Shown: positions 13,645-27,094 of the stretch, in pieces
Numbering within the stretch: the first letter of the stretch is position 1
Layout of the letters: every line of letters starts with the position of its first letter
Origin: Hetaerina americana
Taxonomy: Eukaryota > Arthropoda > Insecta > Odonata > Calopterygidae
DNA length: 64,000 nt
Direction: 5' to 3'
Assembly (NCBI GenBank): GCA_022747635.1
Contig: JAKTNV010000017.1
Location: 434,001 to 498,000 of the forward strand
Notes under the pieces: generated by a model
Told to the model about the DNA's origin: nothing
The model's input: only the letters and a program-made list of their open reading frames with translations
Databases searched by the model: none
Position numbers and translations under genes: made by a program

Positions 13645-16600
13645 TTATGTAAAACCATTTTTCAAAAACTGATCATCTCTTCCTTTGGTGATGTACATGG
13701 CATCAAGAAAGAAGCGGGTAAAATCACCAACCACGGATCGATCTGGTATACTCTGAGCCATTCCATAAATAGCCATCTGGAAAAAAATTAAAATTATTCA
13801 TGAAAACAAGATCTTGATATCAGCTCCCAGCTCTTTTGCTCCAGGTACTGGTTTTGATCTTACATTTAATATGAATAATGAGTATATTAATATTTTCACA
13901 ATAGGCATCACTTTAAGTGACCTTCAGCATAATATTCTTCCCATCCCTCTCATCCACAGTTGTTGCTCTACCTGACCTAACAGCGATTATTCACACACTA
14001 TCACTGAGATGTGAGGGGACTGGATTGGTACAATGGTTTGTGTGACTTCCCACTCCAATGGCCCCAATTGGAATCCTGGTAGAATTTTTCAGAGGTATCT
14101 TAATTCCTACTTAAAGCAGTGAACTCCTGGATGCCTTTCATGAACATTAGGCTTAAGCTGATTCTGGGTTCCTCTCCATTCATTCTTCACCCAATTCTTC
14201 ATAACCTTACCTCTAGCAAATCACAAACCTATCCTTAATTACACATATTACCTCAGCTCTTGGCTGTCACCCCTATTAAGCAATAATATTACTACCAGCA
14301 TGTATAATGTTACTGGTATTAAATATATTTTTAGCAGATGTTGGATCTGGTTCTACGAAATATTTAAGACTCTTGTCCTAGGTAACAACCTCTTATACTG
14401 GGTGTGGCAACATAACTTCCTTTTTTGAAGGGGTTTCGCTTTATAAAAAAGGAAGTCATGTTGCCACACCCTGTACATGCACTTCAGGAGACTATAGTTT
14501 TGTCCATTATGAATGATCACTGAATAAATGGAGTTTCAAGAGTGTTATAAATGGAGTTTCCTACTTTACCATCAAGACATGAAATAAAAATTTCATGGCA
14601 CTTATTAAATATACCATTGCCTAATGATTCACATATGCTCTGTATATCATGTTCAAATATTTTGTCATTATTTTCAGTGACACTGAGTAAAAAGAAGCCA
14701 GTCTTTGTAGTTTTTGACAAAGGGCAGATGAAAATTTTAACTTAAACCCTTTTTGAAATTCATCTACAACTGAAACTATAATCTCGTTGCAATGTTCTTT
14801 CGCATATCTTTATATCTCTGCAGACATATATTCTTCCCTTTTCCCATCAATCTTCAATTTAATGAATAATTCTCCACCAGTAATTCCTTGGTTACACTCT
14901 CCATTATATACTTCCTTCTCAGGAAACCCTCCTCCTCCAATAACCTCTCTCTAGGTGCCTCCATTCACTACAATCTACTATTTAAATTCACATTAAGAAC
15001 AGTTGTGCTTTTTATCACTGTAGGTAATATCACAATTATCCTCACCAAAAAATGATTTTATTACTAAAATGTGAAGTCAATCCACCAATTTAATAATTTA
15101 TGAACAACAAACAAAATATTCTACAGCCTAAATCACAATAAGGTCAAACAAGTACCAACCTTTCCAGCAACATCAGCCTTTGGATTTTTCATGATGATTT
15201 TTATTTCTTCGCGAACGTCAGACAAAAATTGATCAGCAACACCATCTGCTGTGTGCATATAGGTTATGCATAAGTGGATTCTGAAATTGTTACCAATGAA
15301 CAAATCTCTCATAAACTTAATAATTAACAGGTTTGTCGGTCGACAATAAATATGTACCACAAAGTAATGTCCTAAACTTCCTTAAAAGGTAAGTTGGACT
15401 TCAAAATTAAAACTATAACACAAATGCAATCCCGCTTTTTAAGGTTACATGGCTACAAACTTTTATCACATTCATTTAACTTTCAGTGAAAATAATTTTG
15501 GTACTAACAATTAGGCCCACTTTTTCAACCAACTTGGAATAGAATTTGGGTGGAAACTCATTTTTTTTTTCATTTGGTAATGACTGCATTCAATAAGTGT
15601 AATATAACCAACTTCTGTTTTAACTATCAATCAGCACCCAGTTCATACGTATTTTCTGGGTGTGTGACCCCAAAGACGCCAAAGTTTATGACACTATTTT
15701 CATGAGTCCAGTTTTTGTGAAATGGTGCACAAAACAGTTATCACAGACTTGAAATAGTAAAATGGATAACTTTCAAGAATAACTCTATTACTAGAGTAAA
15801 GATAAATTACCTCTAACACTATTAGTTATTTCCATATTAGACATTTATGGTTACTTACTTGAGAAATCTGCAGTATTTCTACCTAAATCTGAAATGCCAA
15901 CACCATAACTTACCCACAAGGAAACTGCAATGGATTTAAATTCCAGCCTCTCTTGGTGAGGCCTTCTGAAAGAAGGTAGATGTGGAACACATTTGACCCA
16001 ATGGCAATAACGGATGCTCCAGGTTTCCCAAAAACGAAAATTTCTTCCATTTCTCTCAACCTAGAAATGTTTTTAATCATTCTTAGGTAATCCTTATAAT
16101 GTTTACCTTTCATCAAAAATATTATTTTGACATCATATACAGACAGAAAAGCTGTTGAATACTCATGCTCAGGGCATGCAGTTTCAATGGAAATTTTTAC
16201 AGTCTATTCTATTCATACAACTCCAGTGACCTATCAATCAAACATTTTTATTTGATTTTCTGCTTCAGTTATTCTCAAAAATCAAATATTTACCATGCAA
16301 GTACATACCCGATAATCCAACATTTTACAAGAATTCACTCATTTGTGGCTGAGTAATACTGTATGATTGGAGAGACAACTTCCTTATAGTACTCTCTTTT
16401 ACATTGGATAGACTACAACACTCAAGTCACATTTTGGATACCCGAATTTACTCTCAGGATACCTACATGAAAGTCATATCACAAACAGATTCTAGTCTAG
16501 TCAAGATGATACTAAAACAGATGAGGAAACCCAAAAAAATAAAAGGATATTGAATCAAGGAGCTAATGAGTGACAATGGTGAATAATTTTGCAATAAAGA

Positions 16601-19600
16601 AGACAGAAAGTTCTAGAAAGGAAAGGGATCACACAAATACTAATCAGCATTGTGTACACCTGAGCAGAGCAGTGGTGATGAGTGTGAAAACTATTCAATT
16701 GACAAGGTGGCAAGGACATTTTAGTATCATAATCTGGAAAAAAAATGTCCGTGAGAATTTTAGGTAGACCTACAGAGTATATTCTAAACTGAACTGGGAA
16801 CAATCAACAGTAGGATATGTCAGTGTAATGAGCTCTGGGTAAAGATTCAGGATAAAATAATTGAGTATCATTGAATCTGCTGGTTACATTCATACTACAA
16901 TTCCAAAACAATAAGATTGACGAGAAGGCTATAAATGGATTCATTCAGGAATATGATGATGATGGGCAATGATGAATACATGACAGAGAAGAGCATTACT
17001 TATTCCAGAGATATACTATTACAGGAAATGCCCAGAGAATGCGAAGGGTCAAGTTGCCATTCCAATATTTTACACCCACATAAAGAGCTTTGAGAAAAGG
17101 TGCAAGAATAAAGCGATGAAGGAATTATGATTAAAGCAGAAAGAAGAAAATATGGGGTATGAAACAGGAGCTGACCCTGATCTTGAATATTAAGAAGATT
17201 CTCAGCTACCATCAGAACATCTTAAATTTCATTCATGGCTTAAAAAACAGAAGTCCCTCCATAATTCTATCATGACAGCAGGAAGGTTTATCAACAAGAT
17301 GGAAAATTATAAAACACATTAATATGCATTAAGCATTGAAGAGAGTACCAAATGGAAGAGAGCTTAGATGGTGAAATGGATCCATTGAAACAAAACCAAA
17401 CAAGCAGACATTCTTACCAAAATAGCAAGCGATTTTTTCATGATAAAACAAATCCAAACAACATCATAGATATAAAACAATGCTAGCTGGCGGGGGATTT
17501 AGCCACCATTAAGACCTAGGCTAGAAGGAAATATTCAGTAAGGTAGCAATAGCAATAAGGCAGTAAGGAAGTTTGGAGCAATATGTTAACTATTTAGCAT
17601 TTTTGCTGTATGAGCAGAAGTATCTAGAAAGAGAAGGATATACTCAGAGCAGAAGAAGTTTGTAAATTCAAGAAAAGTCTGCATGAACTAAAGCAGTTGC
17701 CAAGGTGTCGAAACAAACAATTGGAAGTTTTCTTTTATTATTGGGCTTCAAAGCCAGTAAAGCTTATCTTGTTTCTAAACTCAACAGTATCCAAGAATTT
17801 CATAAGAGCTCTGTAAATACATGAAATATTGGTTTTAAGGAGTAATCCACAAGAGTTGGAAGTTTTTCAGCCAAAATTGAAATCAGATTTCAAGAGCATC
17901 TCAAACCAAACTATTTGTTTTAGGATGAGCCTTTAAATTAATAAAGTTGATAACAGAAGTTTATTTAGAGAGTTACTAAGCTATAAAATAATTAATAAAA
18001 GGTTCATTTTATGTGGCATGTTAAAAAGCCATCATAGAGCAAAGTAGATGTAAACTTTCAAAAGCTAACCCTTACTACTCTGTCCAAAAAATGCACAAAC
18101 TGAGGCCATTAAAACTTTATTTTGCAAAATTTAGTCTATTATGATTTTTTCCCCTTCAAAGTACTCTCCATTCATTGCTATGCACTTATTCCATCTTCTT
18201 TCCACTGTTTAAAGCACCCTTGCAACTCCTCGGCAGCTATGATTTTTAGTTTTCTCATCATTTCTTGCTTTAATGCCACCACATCTTCCCAGTGATGTCC
18301 CCTCATCACATTTTTCCATTTTGGGAATTGGAAAAAGTCGCATGGAGTGAGATCTGGCGAATAAGGAGGATGATCAAGGATGGTGATTGAATTCTTTGCC
18401 AGAAACTGGCGAACAATCAATGCTGAATGTGCAGGTGCATTGTCATGGTGAAGGATCCATCTATCATGTTCAGTTAAAATAGTTTGCACTGTTGGTTTTC
18501 CTAAATTCAGTTCAGCAGCCATCATTCGGACAGTTTTTCAACAATTGGTAAGGGCAAGGGACCGCACACGATCAATGTTGTCATCAACACAGGCAGTTGA
18601 AGATCATCCCAGAGTTGTGTCATCTATGGCATCTTTTTGGCCATAGCCATATATCCGCAATAATAGGGAGGGATAACGGACAGAGGGTATGGCTATTTAA
18701 ACAAAATAGATGTGGGTGTTCCTCGAGGGAAATATTTGATGGCAATGGGGGTTTGGAATGCAGACTTAAGCTTGGCTAGGCTTGGCACAAATCAGTAACA
18801 TAAAGATAAATAACAATGAACTGAAGCACAAAACTAATAGGGTGAAAGAAGCATGGTGGATGATAGGTGTGAGGATATGGAATGTTTACAAAGGAAATGT
18901 GAAATTGGTGCAGTATACAAGAAGGTAAAGCACAGTCAGGGAGTGACAAGGGAAAATCAGTGCACACTATCAAAGATGCTTCAGGAAAATTAATAATGGA
19001 ACCAGGAAAGATTTAAGAAAAATATAAAAAATGCATTGAGAATCTGTAAGGTAAAGATATTAAGCCAGTAATCTTAAGACCCATAAAGAGAATATGATGT
19101 ATGAGGATGGGTTAGGTCTAGGCTTACTAGGTGACAGGATAGAAGGGACATGAATGGCATTGAAATCACATGAAGTCTAAAGGATAGATAATATTTTCAT
19201 GGAACTACTTAAGGGTTTAGGAAAATATGGGAGAAATAGTTTTTATGGACTAATTCATAGCATTTATAAGAGAGGAATTTGTCCTGAAGATTTATTTTAC
19301 GATCAGATTTTAGATTAGCATTAGTTTCCATCCCAAAAAAGGGAAAGGTAGCCACGTGTGAGGGCTAAAGAAAAATAAGGTTGATTTTGCATGCAGCAGA
19401 AGTGTTACTGGGGATCAACAATAAGAGAATGAGGAGAAATAATACCAAAGGGTTGATCAGTCTGAGTTCACTAAGGAGAGAGTCGGATAGGATTTATGAA
19501 TGTATGACAGAAAAAAAGAAGAAGCAGGCTGGAGGGATTGGCAACTTATCTGCAACCTGAACGTTTCCCTAACTACTCAGGAGCATGTGGCAGATGGAGA

Positions 19601-22600
19601 GTCAGAATGGGCACTGTTAAGAAGAAGGGTAACACAGGCGTGTTCATTAACAATAGTACTTTAGCGGGAGATATGGGATGAGAATCAATGTAAAAAAACA
19701 AAGATTAGGAGATTTTAAAAAAAAGAGGAAGGCTAAGTAAAACATTAAAGTAGGATGGATAAAACTAAATAGCAGGAGGAGCAGTTTACCAATCTTGGCA
19801 GTGTTTTGGAGCAAGATGGTCTAAGTTGTTGGGACATAGAACTGTCTGTGGACATTGGGACAGATGAATTGCATTTGGCTCATAAGCTTTTACAAGAAGG
19901 ATGGAATAAATGGTTTCTGGCGCAACTTTATGAAACCGATTCATTATAAATAAATGAAAGGACTAACTTTGTAGTTCCACACGAAAAAAAGGATGGAATT
20001 ATGGCAGGGATATTGAGGAAGGATCTTATGAAAATAATCATTAAAACTTTGATAAGGAGCAATGTTTAGTTAGGTGTGGAAACATAATTGTTGAAGCAAG
20101 ATGATAGGTGCAGATTTGAAGGCTTTTGAAATGTGACCGTGGAGAGGGATTGAACAGGTAAAAAAGACAGGAAGGAAGACAAAATAAGGGAGTGTTAGGT
20201 ATGGTAGGAGAGGAGAAGGAATTGTTGGAAGAAGTTCAAAGGAGTCAATACAGATGAATGTAAAGAATTTTGATTGGCAAAGTGATGTTGAAGACTGATG
20301 GAAGGGAGAATGTTAGGTAAGCAATAAAGAGGGGTATGGATAAGATAGGCATTTTGGACACAATGAAGGAAGGAAGTTTGCCAAGGATGATTCTTCAATT
20401 TGGCAAACAAAATAGCGTCAGATGCCAGGCTCTGTTTTGTTAAGACAGGTGAAGAAACTTATCATTGCTGTGTTTGTCCATCCAAAAATCATCTTGAATG
20501 GTAGAATATCATAATAATAATTGTAGATTTCTCTGCCCCAATCCTATATACGTTTAAATTTGATTACTTTGAAAACTGATATTGTGACATAATTACATTT
20601 TGACTGAAAAGATGGATGACAAATCAAGAGCTCAGAGAAATTGCAAATAACCCATTTCTGCATTCATTGAGTACCCCTGACATAGCATAAATTAAAGTCA
20701 TTTTATATGATTTCAGATCCTTTCCACGCATATGTATACAGCACAACATGTATTGCTAACATTCGACTTTATAGCTATTACAAAGTGGTTGAGCTAACAT
20801 TGTCTTTGTGTATACCTTGTAAAAGATAAATAAATAATTAAAATCTGCCACAAGAAGCTTAACATGGAATTTCAACATTCAGATGCAACTTCAGTGTAAC
20901 GAGTATCTTAAGTTCTGGCCTAATTATTTTTACGGCATTTTTAAATTCATTATTCAGTTCCTAATAATGAATCAGTAGCATAACATAAATAGCCTTGAAT
21001 GAAACCAACATACCCTTCCTCAATGTATTTAGCAGTAGTTAATATCTTCTTTGTTGCACTGGCATAGCCTTCAACACCAAAGTGCATCAATGTTGCCCAG
21101 CATGCAGCAATGATTCCTATTGGTAAAGATAAATTTCATCATGTAATTATAGCAAAACAGATGCTGAGAGTTTTGATGGATTTCAGAGACTAAAAGGATA
21201 CATTTAATAGCCAGATTTACATCACAATCAAAAGTTTTTTTATTGATACTTTGTTACTGTCAACTGAACAAATTTCTTCTGTATGGTCACTCAATATGCT
21301 TAAGTACAGAGCATCACGTCACACAAGGTTTTATATGATCATTCTCTTTTTATGATAGGGCAGGCTTGAAGTAGAAATCAGTATGAACAAATATCATTCT
21401 CCCTCTTTTTAAAACTGTAATTACACTTAGCAATTTAAACATTCCAATTTTGAAAGATGATACCGAACATAGTAAAACTTGGTGATCCATTTGAAAGCAA
21501 CAAAAGCAAAACCTCTGCCACAAACATTTTTTTTAAACACAAACATAAGCAAAAAATTTTAATGCAAACGCAAACTCCCACACCCACATTTTCCAGACAA
21601 GTGATACTTCTTCAGATCATTACACCGCACATAAATGTGTACCCTTTCTGAGAGTTAAGAAAATAAGTTATGCCTACAAAAATCCTCAAATTCAATGATA
21701 GGGCCACAAGCAAGCTACAATTGACAAGCATAGCATTTTTCAAGGAAATTTACATTTAGACAGATGAGACAGGTAACATATGAGCCTTCTCACTATATTT
21801 CTTCTATAAGGTCAAGAGTATTTTGGTATTCTTTAGTTTTGACTCTGAGAGAAGAAGGGGTTTGGGCAATTGGCGAGGTAACATGATGGAGCTTTGATTC
21901 TGTCTACCCAATTATTCTACATGACCTCTTAAATTATCTTCTCTTTTTCAGTCCCCTATAACCCTCATTGCAAACACCACACTTGAATACTCCCTTTTGG
22001 TCATACCTTGGTTCTCCAACCATCTCAGTGTTCTTCCACAGCTTCTATTTAACTCCCATTACCATCCAAACTATACTCCTCTTCCCTTTATCTCCCCTTT
22101 AACATTCACCCGACCCCCAACCAGAGGGAAAATGTTTTCTTAAGAGCACAGTCATCAGACATGTTCTCAACAGTTTTCTAGTCTGCTCTCTCCCTTAATC
22201 TTCTTTTCATCTCCGTATAATTGGTACAGTTAGCATCAGCCATTATTTTTCACTTATATCTAAGACTGGGTCTTTCTTAACAGTTTTTCCCCCTGAAGTT
22301 GCCTTAATCAAGCTCTCATGACATAGAATACTTTGACCTCTAAGTCTTTTCATCCTCTTCCTTAAGCTTCTCAAGACGGAAGTATTTTCCTTTACCTTCT
22401 GATAAATTTCTTTGTCATTGTCTTTTCAACTGATCTCAAGTATTCTCATAAACCATCACTCTTTGAACTTCTTGTCTCCTTTTCTCCTCCATCCCTATAT
22501 TCCAGGTTTCATACCCATTAAGGAAAATTTTCTCACCAGTTTCTACAAAATCTTGTCCTTGTACCGATGTTGTTTTTAGGTAAGAGGCATTAAATGCTAT

Positions 22601-25600
22601 CTTTAACTATCTTATCTTACTTGCTATTTCTTTCTTTCTTCTCTTATCTTTGGTGATTCTGTTTCCCAGATTAATATATTCATTAAATCTTTAGTGATTC
22701 TATTTTTCAGATTAGTAAATTCATTAACCTGATCAAATGCTTGTTCATTCATTATTACATTTGTGAACAGGCATTTAATTGTCGGTCACACACACTCACA
22801 GTTTGGTTTTATCTTTAATGATCTTCATTTTATATTCCTTTGCCATAATTTCCTTCAAAATTTTTAGCATATTCTCAATATCTCCTTCAGTTTTTACAAC
22901 TAAAATGTCAATTAATTACCTGATGAAATTTCTCTCCCATGGCAACCCGGATGGGAGGAGTAAAAGAGGGGATATGGTGCGTGAGGGAACAAAAAGGAAA
23001 GAGAGTTCTCACACTTCACCATTTGAATTATACCATTCCAAAACACACATTTAGTTTTGTATTGAACTTTTAGAATTACTTGTGCATATTAGCATAACAA
23101 GGTCATGTTATAGAGGTTTCACACACAAACCATCCACACTCCACAAAGGTTGGGAGCCAACTGCAGCTGGCCTCCAGCCCTTCGTGAGACTTCCCTCACT
23201 TAAACCCAGGCAAAGAAACCACCACCCATCCATCCCTCTATCCGGGAAAAAATAAGTCACACTACTTTTCAGACCGACCTGTAAACTGATATCATCATCA
23301 TATGGTGCACCCAGTCATATACTATTCTGGCCCCATTCAGCAGCCAGCTGATCTTCTGCATTCATGATTTTATATCCTTGCCTTTAACAAGATGATGACT
23401 ATGTCCTTTGTACCTTGGTACAGAATTTTTTCCTCATACATACTCAGGTGCTTTCTGTGTTTTGGTTTAGACTGATGTTTAAGCAATCAGCTAATGTAGA
23501 AAAGCCACAGCATTTTAACTGCTCATATAGCTTGGAGGTAATGTTCCACATCAATAGCTGGACACAGCCATCAAAAACATTTACAACTCATTAAAATAAC
23601 ACTACAAATTCAAAGTTTACTAACCTCCTGCTCGTGATCCATTGACAGTAGGTGATCCATAAACACCTCCTGGCCAATCTGGAAATACACAATACTGATG
23701 ATGGAGGAACTTCTTTTCAGAATACATTACAACTGAAGATCCCTTAGGAGCAAAACCATACTGAAAAGTAAGATTTAACCATAAAAAATTACAGCATGTC
23801 CAATTTAGGAATTACAGGTATTAGCATATGCCTCAATTTACAAACCTTGTGCGTATCAGCTGATATACTGGTAACACCAGCAATGGAGAAATCATAAGGT
23901 GGGTGAGAGAATCCTGCTTTGTCCATGAATGCAGTTATGAACCCTCCAAGGCAAGAATCAACATGAACTGGGATATTATACTTCCTCCCTAAAGCAGCAA
24001 TATCTTCAATAGGATCAATTGTGCCATAGGGAAAGTTAGGAGCTGATCCAGCTAACTGAAAAATCAATAATGATCCAATTTCACAAATTCTGATGAACTA
24101 CATTCTGAAAATATTCAATTGTTTCTGGCTCAACCTTGTGGAAACCTGGAGACCTGATGATGACGCTTGAGCGTTGAAACCGGTTGTACGCTAATAAAGA
24201 ACAGTGGAAAGTTACTTTGTATTCTTAACTTAACTACATTCTGCTTGTAACACTACATCCTCTGCATTCCTTTCATTAAAGTGATGATTGGCAAGTCTCC
24301 TAGTTTACTGGGAAGTCCCGCCGACCCTGATAGGTGAATTTCACATGCCATTGGGCTTAGCAGTGTGTGAGCTCTACTCTCTCTCTTATCACACTGATCC
24401 TCAGTTTGAGAACAGCAGTTGATTTTTTCTAACTCAGAATACAAATCCATAATCCAGGTTAATTCATTCTTCAATGCTATAAAAGTTCTCTTCAACTTTC
24501 TTTTCATTGGTTATTGTTTCCTTTCCTCAGCATGTTACCTTCAGTTTTAATAATTTAAAAGTCAGAATTATTGACCTCAAGGATCTTGACATTGGTAATT
24601 ATGAAATGGAACTCACATATTAGATTTCGGAGTGTTCCTATGTTGCAAAAGTGCTGAATATACTTATTCACCTCAATCTGCAGTTTCTTGGTATTGCTTT
24701 TTCTGTAGGAAGTGCATTTTCAGGCATTCACTTAGACTGAATAAGTGAGATGTTTTGTCTTTTTAGTCTTATATTGGAAGTCACATATTTTGGTAAATTT
24801 TGGGACTGAGAGCTGTAGACAAGTAGTTTGGATTGATTTATTTAGTATTTTTCACAAGGTACAGTGAAAGGTGATGACTGTACGACAGACCATGACTGAA
24901 CATATGTTTCTATATCGTTAGACATCCCTATCCAGAGCTAAGCCTGACGAGCCCTTGATTTATTCCTTTTAACGCTCTATGTGATTTTTTTGCTAAGTCT
25001 AAGTTTTTAGATTGTGAGGAACTATAAGGGTGATCTGAGAAGTTATGGGCCTGATGATGAAAATGGCAATATATTTTTTCAAAAAATTTTATTTTTCAAC
25101 ATAACCACCTTCTATACTAAAACATTTATTCCAGCAGTTTTCCAGTGCCATTTATTTCCCTTCTCTGTAGTGCTTTTCCAGAAGTCCTGCAAAGGACTCG
25201 TCGACAGCCACAATTTCTTCTTGACTGGACAAAAAAAGATTGACCAGCAAGGAAGCTGTTGAGTTTTCAGAAGGAGTCACCAAGCTGGTCTTTAATCTCT
25301 AGTCTCAAAAGATTAAAGTATCTTTTGCTGTGACTTAAAAGACTCGATACTTCATTCCCACAACTATGAAATAGCATAAGCCTTGGCAGTTAGGACAGAC
25401 TAGAATTGCCTCAAAACCAATACATAACATAAAGCAGCATTAATGGCATGTAAGGGTGGAAATAATGAAAAAGGGATGCCCTGAATCTTTATAATATGAG
25501 TTATTTCATAAAATATATTCATTTCCCAACTTTACAAGTATGACATAGCATTAATATATAATTTAACTATAGAATATTTCAGTAGATAACCATAACTTTA

Positions 25601-27094
25601 CACCACATCAAATTAGGAGGTAATTAGTTTTCTATAGACCTTAGTTGAAAACAATATAAGTAGATTTGCATAGGTCTGAGTATTCGACTAAAGCACAAAT
25701 ACATTGACTGAATCCAAGCGTTGGATTCGTCACTTTCACTGACTGTGCATTTATTACTAGAAAAATGTGCCTAAAGCTCATGAAAATTTATGCCGGAAAA
25801 TTTTGATGACTGATATCTGAGAGCAGCCATGCAATTGAAGTTGAGGTACACATTAAATATGGATGATGAATCCAAGGGAATTAATAACAGTGTAAGAGAG
25901 TAAGTACTAAGTAAAAAAACTTACCATACATGTATTACTATTAATATATCTTTTCATAGCTTTTAAATCTACAGTTGTGGTTTCTGGGTGAACAGGTACA
26001 TGTTTAATCCGCAACCCAAAATAAGCAGCGGCCTTGTCAAATGCTGGATGAGCTGTGACAGGGATAACCATTTCTGGATGTGTAATTCCTCTTTCTTCTA
26101 CAGCATAATCTCTGTATGCTTTACATGCCATCAATATTGACTCGGTCCCTCCAGATGTCATCTGCCAAATGAAGATCGAAAGATTAACAATTTCAACTTC
26201 GGTGACAAAATATGAAGAGAAAATCCAAACTGACGGTTGCTCAGTACTTCAAACATTAGAGATGCAAGGAAAAAAGAAAAATTACTGTTCCACAGGCTTC
26301 TTCACTCCCATGAAAAAGATTAAGAGTCATTCTCACAACTTCTGCTTCCATTTTGCATACCCCAGGAAAAATATCCGGGTGCAAAGGATTGGTATATGAC
26401 GCGAGCCCATATACATCTGTAAGTACTTGAACCAATTCATCGTCGAAATTGTACACACAACCAGAAACAAATCCCTTATCCCATTTGTAATGACCTGAAA
26501 ATGCATGTAAAAGAATCATTCTTAACGTATACCAAAGAGACTTGTTAACCTTGAAGAAATTCTAATCATATTCGTCAATATAAATACCTAGCTTCAAGTT
26601 ACTCTTCACTTCTTCAAGTATCCGCTCTCGTTTCCAGCCTTTTTTTGGGAGAGATGTCACGTAGGGCCTTCCTTCATGTAAACGCATCATATTTGTTTGG
26701 AAATCATTGGTGGCTTTTTTCTTCTCACACTCAATTTTGAGTGATACAGCAGGAATTTTCCTGGCAATACGAAATATCAGCTTCTTTGCTCTCGAGTATA
26801 AGCCTTTAAAATAAAATTTAGACTACCTGTTGAACAACTCTTAAAGACGGAAATGAACACACTTGATACTATTAATAGAATGACAAAGGAAAAATCTAAG
26901 ATCATCTCGGAAGTAAGAGATTAAATGTGTGATTTTCCGCACTTACTTTCTTCCTGAAAGATGAAATTTGTCAGCCATAGTAATGATAGGACTATAACAG
27001 TTGTTGCAGCAACAGTCTCAGCAGCATCATAAGTATCAAAACAGTCATTAATTAATAATCTAACGCAATGCACATACAACCGCACACTCTCCAT
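13645..27094 (-). CDS. Sply: Sphingosine-1-phosphate lyase, complete, 10 coding exons
   Basis: PLP-dependent ER-membrane enzyme that cleaves sphingosine-1-phosphate to phosphoethanolamine and a fatty aldehyde, the exit step of sphingolipid catabolism. Exons in gene order: 27094-26947, 26803-26588, 26494-26286, 26161-25925, 24055-23846, 23760-23625, 21116-21014, 16060-15914, 15280-15160, 13776-13645. All have GT/AG borders and compatible phases, giving 552 residues (human about 568). ATG at 27094 is the first ATG of the frame. Residues 27-46 form the N-terminal membrane anchor. MTSGGTESI begins at residue 192. HVDSCLGGF carries the PLP-binding Asp. SISADTHK ends exactly at exon 5, so the Schiff-base lysine is K340, followed by YGFAPKGSS. 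Later motifs are [17 protein letters not shown] and [10 protein letters not shown]. Intron 7 (16061-21013) is the largest and hosts mariner and LINE remains. No frameshift was seen, so the gene should be functional. Confidence 0.96.
14015..14110 (+). repeat. Degenerate tRNA-like SINE piece
   Basis: GATTGGTACAATGGTTTGTG followed about 30 bases later by CCCAATTGGAATCCTGG resembles A and B boxes of a tRNA-derived SINE with normal spacing. It lies in the last intron of Sply. Resemblance is by eye only. Confidence 0.4.
14396..14475. mobile_element. Short Tc1/mariner-type MITE
   Basis: An 80-bp unit flanked by TA on both sides. Its ends CTGGGTGTGGCAACATAAC and, reverse complemented, CAGGGTGTGGCAACATGAC match over about 29 bp including CTTCCTTTTTT. 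Only about 18 bp separate the inverted ends. It is non-coding, in the last Sply intron. The TA flanks point to a Tc1/mariner transposase acting in trans. Confidence 0.8.
18074..18620 (-). mobile_element. Mariner-like element, internally deleted and 5' truncated
   Basis: The frame from 18525 down to 18178 joins a helix-turn-helix piece ([19 protein letters not shown]) directly to the catalytic core ([11 protein letters not shown], then [18 protein letters not shown]). About a hundred residues including the first catalytic Asp are absent, so the protein is a deletion product. Upstream, a decayed [12 protein letters not shown] continues the N-terminal domain. The spacing HDN...[10 protein letters not shown] is the mariner second and third acidic positions. 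It sits in Sply intron 7 in the same orientation as the gene. Confidence 0.85.
18880..20520 (+). mobile_element. Non-LTR retrotransposon family A, decayed plus-strand copy
   Basis: Decayed LINE codons can be followed in order: a linker like [15 protein letters not shown] near 18970-19010 (the same segment as 1186-1371 on the other strand), RT pieces at 19.2-19.7 kb, a ...[17 protein letters not shown] stretch near 19790-19820, and a CERGEGLN-like end near 20140. The 3' end carries TGTCCATCCAAAAATCATC followed by AATAATAATAAT-type repeats, shared with 54440-54500. Many stops and indels. Intronic in Sply, opposite orientation. Confidence 0.65.
22150..22960 (-). mobile_element. Non-LTR retrotransposon family A, RT 3' half, decayed
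   Basis: On the minus strand around 22920-22790 the reading is close to the post-catalytic RT region ([19 protein letters not shown], then KIIKDKTKL). It is followed near 22730-22660 by a [15 protein letters not shown] stretch and near 22520-22490 by [16 protein letters not shown], the usual YGxETWxL motif of this LINE group. Frames are broken. It lies in Sply intron 6, in gene orientation. Confidence 0.65.
24150..24192 (+). ncRNA. Hammerhead ribozyme-like motif (copy 1)
   Basis: The core CTGATGA (24154-24160) is followed by a stem-loop (ACGC 24163-24166 pairs with GCGT 24171-24174, loop TTGA, a closing G-U), then GAAA at 24176-24179. A minimal self-complementary stem III ACCGGT (24179-24184) and a cleavage triplet GTT ending at 24185 follow. 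All invariant core bases of a hammerhead are present. Positions 24186 onward (GTACGCTAATAAAG) should form stem I with sequence upstream of 24154; this pairing is short here. It lies in Sply intron 4. Activity is inferred, not shown. Confidence 0.6.
24275..24375 (-). mobile_element. SINE family 2, 3' part
   Basis: On the minus strand this block (GTAGAGCTCACACACTGCTA, AGCCC, GGCATGTGAAATTCAC, then CAGGGTCGGCGGGAC) matches the block at about 49150-49195, where it is linked to a tRNA-like head. The tRNA part is missing here. Confidence 0.5.
25020..25300 (-). mobile_element. Mariner-like C-terminal fragment
   Basis: Read on the minus strand, 25290-25090 gives a decayed mariner tail: [20 protein letters not shown], then [11 protein letters not shown], a stop, [17 protein letters not shown]. 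The last part matches the usual mariner C-terminal WxKCIExxGDYVEK. The TTTTTCAACATAACC stretch beyond it is typical of sequence next to a mariner terminal repeat. Intron 4 of Sply. Confidence 0.6.

Noticed and set aside
16500..17700. AG-rich stretch in Sply intron 7 as another LINE copy
   Set aside because: Composition is like the decayed LINEs, but no RT or endonuclease motif could be identified.
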